A DNA stretch of 64,000 nt from Streptomyces vinaceus (GTDB taxonomy: Bacteria; Actinomycetota; Actinomycetes; Streptomycetales; Streptomycetaceae), in contig NZ_CP023692.1 of assembly GCF_008704935.1 (NCBI RefSeq), positions 3,514,001 through 3,578,000 on the forward strand. Reading direction: 5' to 3'. The notes beneath the pieces were generated by a model. It had not been told where the DNA came from and made no database searches. It worked only from the letters and a program-made list of their open reading frames with translations. The translations under genes and the position numbers were made by a program. Every line of letters starts with the position of its first letter. The first letter of the stretch is position 1. Shown here in pieces: positions 58,534-64,000 of this stretch.

Positions 58534-59847
58534 GTGAACGAGCAGAGCGGACCGCCCGCCGTGGAAGCGGACTTCGGCACGACCCCCGCGCCCCGGGCCG
58601 GGCTCCGGCGGCCCTTGGCCCTCGATCTGCTCACCATCGAGCGCGATCCGCTCCCCCGGATGTCGCGGCCGCGCTGGCTGGCCCGGCTGCCGCACGCGGT
58701 GGTCGTCTACGCCGCCGTCTTCTTCGGGTTCCTCACCACGGAGCAGATGAGCGACCACTACAACGACCAGGGCGGCATCCCGCTGGTGGCGGCGCTCCTG
58801 ACGGGCGCGTCCATCGCGCTCGCGATGTTCCGCCCGATCGCCGGCTGGTGGCTCGGCCTGCTGGCGGCGGCCGTGGTCGCCTGGTCGATCCACGACGGCG
58901 TCGGCCACGGCCAGACCTGGCCCTGGATGCCGTCGGGGATCATCGCGTTCGCGCCAGTCCTGCTACTGGTGGCCCTGCGCGTGCCGCCCCGGGTGACCGT
59001 CGCCGCCGTCGCCGTCCCCGTCGCCCTGACCGGGCTGGCCGAGCTGCTCTTGAAACCGGAGCACAGCCAGACCAGTGTCCTGGCCGCGCTCCTCCTGTTC
59101 GGCTTCGTCGGACTCCTCGGGTACGCCCTGCGGGCCACCCGCCTGGCCCGCGGCAAGCTCGTCGAGCAGGAGACGATCACCGAGGAGGAACGGGCCCGCC
59201 GCACCCTGCTGGAGGAACGCAGCCGCATCGCCCGCGAGTTGCACGACGTCGTCGCCCACCACATGTCCGTGATCTCGATCCAGGCGCAGGTCGCCCCGCA
59301 CCTGGTGGACAACCCCTCCGAGGAGCTCAAGGAGAACCTGGCGGGCATCCGCGAGAACGCGCTGGAGGCCCTGACGGAACTGCGCCGCGTACTGGGCGTG
59401 CTCCGCTCCGAGCAGCCGGACGATCCGGCGAACCCGCACCATCCGCAGCCCACCCTCTCCGAACTGGACGGCCTCGTGGACAACGTGCGCGGCGCGGGTC
59501 TGGCCGTCACCACCGAGATCGCGGGCGTGCAGCGGTCCCTCGCCCCGGGCGTCGAGCTCACCGCGTACCGGATCGTGCAGGAGGCGCTGAGCAACTGTCT
59601 GCGCCACGCGCCCGGATCGCGGGTGGAGGTCGGCATCGCGTACGGGCCGCGCGAGCTGCACCTGTGCATCGCCAACACCGCGCCGACCCGGCCGGCGCCG
59701 CCCTCGCACGGGGCCGGGCACGGTCTGCTCGGGATGCGGGAGCGGGCGGGCATGCTGGGGGGCGAGCTCGCCGCCGGTCCCCGCCCGGGCGGCGGGTACG
59801 AGGTGAGCGCCGTGCTCCCGATGGACCCCGAGACGAAGAAGGACTGA
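58534..59847 (+). CDS. Sensor histidine kinase 1 (HisKA_3 family)
   Basis: A 437-residue NarL-type sensor kinase. About five membrane helices (residues 45-205) with almost no extracytoplasmic loops, then the phospho-acceptor box RSRIARELHDVVAHHMSVIS near 228 and a HATPase domain with EALSNCLRHAP near 350 and GHGLLGMRERAGMLGG near 395. It is paired with the response regulator 9 nt downstream and is a close paralogue of kinase 2 at 60625. Confidence 0.93.
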   Translation: MNEQSGPPAVEADFGTTPAPRAGLRRPLALDLLTIERDPLPRMSRPRWLARLPHAVVVYAAVFFGFLTTEQMSDHYNDQGGIPLVAALLTGASIALAMFRPIAGWWLGLLAAAVVAWSIHDGVGHGQTWPWMPSGIIAFAPVLLLVALRVPPRVTVAAVAVPVALTGLAELLLKPEHSQTSVLAALLLFGFVGLLGYALRATRLARGKLVEQETITEEERARRTLLEERSRIARELHDVVAHHMSVISIQAQVAPHLVDNPSEELKENLAGIRENALEALTELRRVLGVLRSEQPDDPANPHHPQPTLSELDGLVDNVRGAGLAVTTEIAGVQRSLAPGVELTAYRIVQEALSNCLRHAPGSRVEVGIAYGPRELHLCIANTAPTRPAPPSHGAGHGLLGMRERAGMLGGELAAGPRPGGGYEVSAVLPMDPETKKD

Positions 59848-59856
59848 CGAGGACGC

Positions 59857-60537
59857 ATGAGCACTCCGGCCGCACCGATCAAAGTGATGATCGCCGACGA
59901 CCAGATGATGGTCCGGCAGGGCTTCACCGTCCTCCTCAACGCCCAGCCCGACATCGAGGTCGTCGGCCAGGCCGTGGACGGGGCGGACGCGCTGGCGAAG
60001 GTCGCCGCACTGGCACCGGACGTGGTCCTGATGGACATCCGCATGCCCGGGATGGGCGGCATCGAGGCCACCTCCGTCCTCACCGGCGCGCCCGGCTCCA
60101 CCGTCAAGGTGCTCGTGCTGACCACCTTCGACCTCGACGAGTACGTGTACGAGGCGTTGCGCGCCGGGGCTTCGGGGTTCCTGCTGAAGGACGCGTCGGC
60201 CGACCAGCTCGCGGAGGCGGTGCGGGTGGTGGCGGCCGGTGACGCGCTGCTCTCGCCGAACATCACCAAGCGGCTGATCACGGAGTTCTCCCGGATGGGG
60301 GCCCCGCGGGCGCCGTCGAGGGCGCGGATCGACGAGCTGACGGAGCGGGAGACCGAGGTGCTGTCGCTGATCGCGCAGGGGCTGTCCAACGCGGAGATCG
60401 CCGCGCACCTGGTGGTGGCCGAGCAGACCGTGAAGACGCACGTGGGGCGGATCCTGGTGAAGCTGGGCCTGCGGGACCGGACCCAGGCCGCGGTGTTCGC
60501 GTACGAGACGGGTCTGGTCCGTCCGACGGGCTACTGA
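59857..60537 (+). CDS. LuxR/NarL-type response regulator 1
   Basis: A 226-residue regulator: receiver with IKVMIADDQMMVRQGF at residue 8 and the phospho-acceptor Asp60 in VVLMDIRMPGMGG, lysine in LLKDASADQL, then the GerE/LuxR helix-turn-helix ELTEREVLSL-type region with GLSNAEIAAHLVVAEQTVKT. ATG 59857 follows GACGAGGACGC. It is the partner of kinase 1 and about 70 percent like regulator 2 by eye. Confidence 0.94.
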   Translation: MSTPAAPIKVMIADDQMMVRQGFTVLLNAQPDIEVVGQAVDGADALAKVAALAPDVVLMDIRMPGMGGIEATSVLTGAPGSTVKVLVLTTFDLDEYVYEALRAGASGFLLKDASADQLAEAVRVVAAGDALLSPNITKRLITEFSRMGAPRAPSRARIDELTERETEVLSLIAQGLSNAEIAAHLVVAEQTVKTHVGRILVKLGLRDRTQAAVFAYETGLVRPTGY

Positions 60538-60612
60538 GTGCCCCGGGTAGTACCTGAGAGGGAGGCCGGGATATCCCCTTCAGCGGCGACGCGGACGAGG
60601 GGGCGGCCGACC

Positions 60613-60618
60613 TACGGT
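60613..60618 (+). promoter_or_regulatory. Candidate -10 element (TACGGT) of the second histidine kinase
   Basis: TACGGT is followed by GTGGGT and ATG 60625, an independent leaderless-type promoter for the second two-component operon. Confidence 0.5.
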
Positions 60619-60624
60619 GTGGGT

Positions 60625-61989
60625 ATGAGCGAGACGACCTCCCGGGCGAATCCCCGGACACCCGAGTTCCGGATGGCCTCCGGCCTGTTCCAGAGCCTGC
60701 GCCGGGATCTGATCACGGACGCCTTCGCCTACCGGCCGCTGGCGCCGATGCGCACCGACGGGCCGGTGGTGCGGCGGCTGCCCGCGCGGATACGGCCGTA
60801 CATGGCGTATCTGCCGCATGCGGTCGTCGGGTTCGTCGCGTTGTTCGTGGTGATGCTGACGTCCACGACCAGCGGGGAGTACGTCGTACCGAGCAGCTCC
60901 CTCGTGATGGGGCTGGTCGCGGCCACGCCGGTGCTGATGACCCTGATGCGGCCCGTGGGCGCGTTCTGGGCGGCCATCGCCGCCACCGGGGCGCTCGCGG
61001 TGGTCGGCTCCGGCATGAACGACGTGTGGCCCTGGACGCCGGGTGCCTTCGTCTCCTACCTCGCCACGGTGACCTTCGCCGCGATGCGGACCAGGCCCCG
61101 GGCGGCGGGCTGGATGTGGCTGATCACCCTCGGGGTCGGGATCGGGGTACCGGTCGTGCTCGGCCGGGGGGAGCCGGTCGAGGTCATGCCGATGGCCTTC
61201 CTGCTGGCGGTGTCGCTGCTGGTGGTGACGGTCCGCAACATACGCAGGGAAGCGGAGGAGGTAGTCAGCGCGCAGCAGGAGGTCACGGCCGTCGAGCGGG
61301 ACCGGCGGACGCTGCTGGAGGAGCGGACGACGATCGCGCGGGAGCTGCATGACGTGGTGGCCCACCACATGTCGGTGGTGGCGATCCAGGCGGAGGCCGC
61401 GCCGTACCGGGTGAAGAACCCGCCGCCGGAGCTGGAGGCGGCGTTCGCCACCATCCGGGAGAACGCGGTGGCGGCGCTGACGGAGCTGCGCCGGGTGCTG
61501 GGTGTGGTGCGCTCCGCGGACTACGAGGCGCCGGACGCCCCCCAGCCGACCCTGGCCTCGCTGGACGGGCTGCTGGCCAATGTGCGGGAGGCCGGGCTGG
61601 GCGTGGAGAAGACGGTGACGGGTGCGGTGCGGGAGCTGCCGCCGGGGGTGGAGCTGTCGGCGTACCGGATCATCCAGGAGGCGCTGAGCAACACCCTGCG
61701 CCATGCGCCGGGGGCGGCGGCCTCGGTCGAGGTCTCGTACGTACTGGGCGGGTTGGGGATACGGGTGGTCAACGCGGCGGCGACCGGGGACGTGCGGCCG
61801 TCGCCGGGCGCCGGGCACGGGATCACCGGGATGCGGGAGCGGGTGGCCATGCTGGAAGGTGAGATGACGGCGGGGGTGACCGAGGCGGGCGGGTACGAGG
61901 TGGCGGTGTTCATACCCGTGCGCGGCCGGCAGGGCGGGGCGCAGGACGAGGCGCCGGGGCAGGCGCAGGGATCGGGGCAGTCGGCATGA
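60625..61989 (+). CDS. Sensor histidine kinase 2 (HisKA_3 family)
   Basis: A 454-residue paralogue of kinase 1 with membrane helices in residues 60-205, H-box RTTIARELHDVVAHHMSVVA near 235, and HATPase motifs EALSNTLRHAPG near 353 and GHGITGMRERVAMLEGEM near 397. The C-terminal 20 residues are a Gly/Gln-rich tail. It ends overlapping its regulator (ATGA). The short extracytoplasmic loops suggest sensing within the membrane. Confidence 0.93.
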   Translation: MSETTSRANPRTPEFRMASGLFQSLRRDLITDAFAYRPLAPMRTDGPVVRRLPARIRPYMAYLPHAVVGFVALFVVMLTSTTSGEYVVPSSSLVMGLVAATPVLMTLMRPVGAFWAAIAATGALAVVGSGMNDVWPWTPGAFVSYLATVTFAAMRTRPRAAGWMWLITLGVGIGVPVVLGRGEPVEVMPMAFLLAVSLLVVTVRNIRREAEEVVSAQQEVTAVERDRRTLLEERTTIARELHDVVAHHMSVVAIQAEAAPYRVKNPPPELEAAFATIRENAVAALTELRRVLGVVRSADYEAPDAPQPTLASLDGLLANVREAGLGVEKTVTGAVRELPPGVELSAYRIIQEALSNTLRHAPGAAASVEVSYVLGGLGIRVVNAAATGDVRPSPGAGHGITGMRERVAMLEGEMTAGVTEAGGYEVAVFIPVRGRQGGAQDEAPGQAQGSGQSA

Positions 61990-62645
61990 CGATCAAGGTG
62001 CTGATCGTCGACGACCAGATGATGGTCCGGGAGGGCTTCTCCGTCCTGCTGAACGCGATGGACGGCATCGAGGTGGTCGGCGAGGCGGTGGACGGGCGTG
62101 AGGCCATCGCCAAGGTGGCCGCGCTGCGGCCGGACGTGGTGCTGATGGACATCCGGATGCCCGTGATGAACGGGCTGGAGGCGACGCGGGAGATCGTGGC
62201 CTCGGACACGGACGCCAAGGTGCTGGTCCTGACGACCTTCGACCTCGACGAGTACGTGTACCAGGCCCTGCGGGCCGGGGCCTCCGGGTTCCTGCTGAAA
62301 GACGCCTCGGCCCGGCAGCTGGCCGAAGGGGTGCGGGTGGTGGCCTCCGGTGAGGCACTGTTGGCGCCGACGGTCACCAAGCGGCTGATCCTGGAGTTCT
62401 CGAAGCTGTCGACCCCGCCGAAGCCGGCGGATCCGGCGGGGATAGGGGAGTTGACCGAGCGGGAGACGGAGGTACTGGTGCTGATCGCGCAGGGGCTCTC
62501 CAACGCGGAGATAGCGGACCGGCTCATCGTCGCGGAGTCCACGATCAAGACGCACGTGAGCCGGATCCTGGTGAAACTGGGCCTGCGCGACCGCACCCAG
62601 GCCGCGGTGTTCGCGTACGAGACCCGACTGGTGACCCCGGCCTAG
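61986..62645 (+). CDS. LuxR/NarL-type response regulator 2
   Basis: A 219-residue regulator: TIKVLIVDDQMMVREGFSVL, phospho-acceptor Asp55 in VVLMDIRMPVMNG, LLKDASARQLAEGVRVV, and the LuxR helix-turn-helix GLSNAEIADRLIVAESTIKT. It is translationally coupled to kinase 2. A two-copy repeat tract follows its stop. Confidence 0.94.
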   Translation: MTIKVLIVDDQMMVREGFSVLLNAMDGIEVVGEAVDGREAIAKVAALRPDVVLMDIRMPVMNGLEATREIVASDTDAKVLVLTTFDLDEYVYQALRAGASGFLLKDASARQLAEGVRVVASGEALLAPTVTKRLILEFSKLSTPPKPADPAGIGELTERETEVLVLIAQGLSNAEIADRLIVAESTIKTHVSRILVKLGLRDRTQAAVFAYETRLVTPA

Positions 62646-62675
62646 CGGGGCCGGCGACACCCCGGCGCGGCGACT

Positions 62676-62722
62676 CCCCGGAGCGCGGGGGAGCCGGCGC
62701 CCCCGGAGCGCGGGGGCCGGCG
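62676..62722. repeat. Tandem repeat with internal hairpins after regulator 2
   Basis: CCCCGGAGCGCGGGG plus GAGCCGGCG (62676-62699) is repeated as CCCCGGAGCGCGGGG plus GCCGGCG (62701-62722). Each unit contains a CCCCG/CGGGG inverted repeat, so the tract may also terminate the convergent transcripts. Confidence 0.82.
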
Positions 62723-62731
62723 GCCGCCCTT

Positions 62732-63091
62732 CTATGCGGCGAGGAGTTCCAGGACGGCCCGTACGGCGTCGAGGACGGGCTGGCCGAGCGCGCCGGCCGT
62801 GGCGGCGATGCCCGCGACGGCCATCAGGGCCCGGTGCCGCTCCTCCGGCGGAACCGCGTCGGAGTCGGCCGCCAGGGCCGGGAGCGCGTCGTCGAGGGAC
62901 CGCGCGGTCAGCGGGGACACCTGCTCGCGCAGCTCCGCCAGCAGGACGACCAGCTCGCGGACGGCTTCCGCCAGGGCCGGATCGGCCGGGCGGACGGACG
63001 CGGGATCCGGGCCGTGGTTGACCATGCCGGTGTTGTGCGTGCCGCCGTGCATGTTGACGGTCCGGCCGAAGTAGTAGCTGTCCCCGCTCAT
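62732..63091 (-). CDS. Small protein with N-terminal YYFG-VNM-GG-N-GM motif
   Basis: A 119-residue protein: MSGDSYYFGRTVNMHGGTHN then TGMVNHGP, followed by an all-helical Ala/Leu-rich domain (LAEAVRELVVLLAELREQVS, RALMAVAGIAATAGALGQ). The N-terminal motif is shared with the C-terminus of the upstream DUF6232-like protein (YYFGDAVNMYGGSNNVGM). No membrane helix, no known family. ATG 63091 overlaps the upstream stop (ATGA), so the two are co-translated and may interact through the shared motif. Confidence 0.72.
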   Translation of the reverse strand: MSGDSYYFGRTVNMHGGTHNTGMVNHGPDPASVRPADPALAEAVRELVVLLAELREQVSPLTARSLDDALPALAADSDAVPPEERHRALMAVAGIAATAGALGQPVLDAVRAVLELLAA

Positions 63092-63768
63092 GCGGATGTC
63101 ATCCCCACGTTGTTGGAGCCGCCGTACATGTTCACGGCGTCGCCGAAGTAGTAGTTCCTCGGGTTGCTGATCGTCAGCCTCTCCACTCGGACGCGGAGTT
63201 CGGCGTCAGGGTTCTCGATCGCATGGGCGATCTGCTGGACGAGCCGGTTCAGGTGGCCGCTCTCCCCGGTGACCAGTGCGGTCGACTGCCCGTTCGACTC
63301 GACGGCCAGCACGAAAGGGGAGGGCGCGGTCAGTACCCGCAGCCAGTCCACGATGAAATAGAGCAGTCCGGCCGCGACGGCGAACCAGACGAACCGCGTC
63401 AAGCTTTCGAGGGTCTCGCGCTCCCGGCTGAAGATGTTCGCCGTACCCGCCAACAGCGTGAACCCCAGACCGGTCAGCAACGCGACCGCCGAGCGCTTCA
63501 GGAAGGCCAGCGTGGCTTCCTTGCGGCGCGGATGCAGGACGAACGTGTAGACGCGGGCCACGTTCTGGAGCGGGTAGACCGCCCCGCCCACCCACAACAG
63601 CCGTCTGGTGACGGTCAGATCCAGACTGGCCGGCAGCCCGGCCGAGGTCATCGGAGGCGGCCCCGGCGGTTGCTGCGGGACCGGCGGCGCGGACTGTGGC
63701 GGCGAGGCCGGCGGCCGGTGCCATGGCCTCTGCGGCTGCTGAGGCGCAGGTGGCTCTGTCGCTTCCAT
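63088..63768 (-). CDS. DUF6232-like membrane protein with C-terminal YYFG motif
   Basis: A 226-residue protein: Pro/Gln-rich N-terminus (residues 1-40), RLLWVGGAVYPLQNVARVYT near 56 as in DUF6232, two membrane helices (residues 85-110 and 120-140), a cytoplasmic domain with TGESGHLNRLVQQIAHAIEN, and the end NPRNYYFGDAVNMYGGSNNV followed by GMTSA. ATG 63768 follows AGGGGGATGT. Function unknown; related genes accompany secreted or signalling proteins in Streptomyces (recalled, not checked). Confidence 0.72.
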   Translation of the reverse strand: MEATEPPAPQQPQRPWHRPPASPPQSAPPVPQQPPGPPPMTSAGLPASLDLTVTRRLLWVGGAVYPLQNVARVYTFVLHPRRKEATLAFLKRSAVALLTGLGFTLLAGTANIFSRERETLESLTRFVWFAVAAGLLYFIVDWLRVLTAPSPFVLAVESNGQSTALVTGESGHLNRLVQQIAHAIENPDAELRVRVERLTISNPRNYYFGDAVNMYGGSNNVGMTSA

Positions 63769-63869
63769 ACATCCCCCTGAGATGGAACCGCATCGGAACG
63801 GAGCCCCATGAGAGCCTTCGCCGCGCGGGCCCCGCAAGGGGAGTTCCGGCCGTGCGCCGGGCGGTCTTC

Positions 63870-63875
63870 TACAGT
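63870..63875 (+). promoter_or_regulatory. Candidate -10 element (TACAGT) of the cytochrome P450 gene
   Basis: TACAGT is followed by GAAGGG and ATG 63882. GAAGGG could also serve as a ribosome site if transcription starts farther upstream. Confidence 0.4.
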
Positions 63876-63881
63876 GAAGGG

Positions 63882-64000
63882 ATGGGCTTTGATCCGTGGG
63901 ACGCCGCGTTCGTCGCCGATCCTTACCCCGCCTACCGCGAGCTGCGGGAGCAGGGACGGGCACTGTGGTGGGAGGCCACCGGGCAGTGGCTCGTACCGCA
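63882..64000 (+). CDS. Cytochrome P450 (5' part only)
   Basis: The first 39 codons, MGFDPWDAAFVADPYPAYRE then LREQGRALWWEATGQWLV, match the N-terminus of bacterial P450s (D-P-W-x-P-x-F, DPYPxYxxLR). The haem-binding region lies beyond the right edge, so subfamily and substrate cannot be told. It is divergent from the DUF6232-like operon. Confidence 0.75.
   Translation, partial: MGFDPWDAAFVADPYPAYRELREQGRALWWEATGQWLVP

Noticed and set aside
1..64000. CRISPR arrays, insertion sequences, phage or integrative element ends
   Set aside because: No regularly spaced repeats, transposase or integrase genes were seen; tRNA-Pro has no integrase or duplicated 3' end nearby.

Overview
The window is a Streptomyces chromosomal core region. 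The evidence is very high GC with strongly GC-biased third codon positions, a bldG start at the left edge, wblA, a WhiB-type/ArsA-pair/class A PBP block, an NhaA-AcsA block, and many ATGA/GTGA translational couplings. Gene order from about 0.2 to 35 kb follows, from memory, both the S. coelicolor bldG-to-wblA region and the Mycobacterium tuberculosis Rv3649-Rv3683 segment (helicase, Tad genes, ssd, acs, ephE, marP, nth, crp, MBL, RidA, two ArsA-like ATPases, WhiB, PonA2, metallophosphoesterase), so it is an old actinobacterial core arrangement rather than an island. I found no prophage, insertion sequence, CRISPR array or replication origin.

Layout. 1-8 kb: the bldG 5' end, then a DECH-box helicase (with a rare TTA codon near its start) convergent with a seven-gene Tad/Flp secretion operon (ssd, tadA, tadB, tadC, a Flp-type prepilin, two TadE-like minor pilins). 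8-20 kb: HAD hydrolase, a noncoding region where the 6S-like RNA scr3559 is expected, a Fic-like protein, a CooC-like ATPase, a polysaccharide-deacetylase-like lipoprotein, a SulP/carbonic anhydrase fusion, acsA and nhaA. 19-35 kb: EphE-like hydrolase, MarP-like protease, two Nudix proteins, Nth, Crp, an MBL/L12-like pair, RidA, the ArsA pair, WblA, the PBP, YqeY, a metallophosphoesterase and tRNA-Pro(CGG). 35-48 kb: a decayed metallophosphoesterase, CodA, twin 55-residue proteins, an S9 peptidase, SURF1, an ECF sigma factor with a membrane partner, the asd-lysC operon, and ybaB-recR-DUF5063. 47-64 kb is more accessory: a SLATT-domain protein, a large glycosyltransferase/membrane fusion with a GntR regulator, an aminotransferase, a DJ-1/MarR pair, HIT, a secreted hydrolase and acyltransferase, two tandem paralogous two-component systems, a DUF6232-type membrane protein with a partner sharing a short Gly/Asn motif, and the start of a cytochrome P450.

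Two window-wide patterns stand out. First, at least sixteen genes have a TAnnnT hexamer ending 6-8 nt before the start codon, the layout expected for leaderless transcripts. Second, short in-phase tandem repeats (9-27 bp units) sit on or just after stop codons at about eight gene ends; the clearest is yqeY, where the last five codons including the stop are repeated four times. I know of no described explanation for the second pattern, and it is the most unusual feature I could see here.
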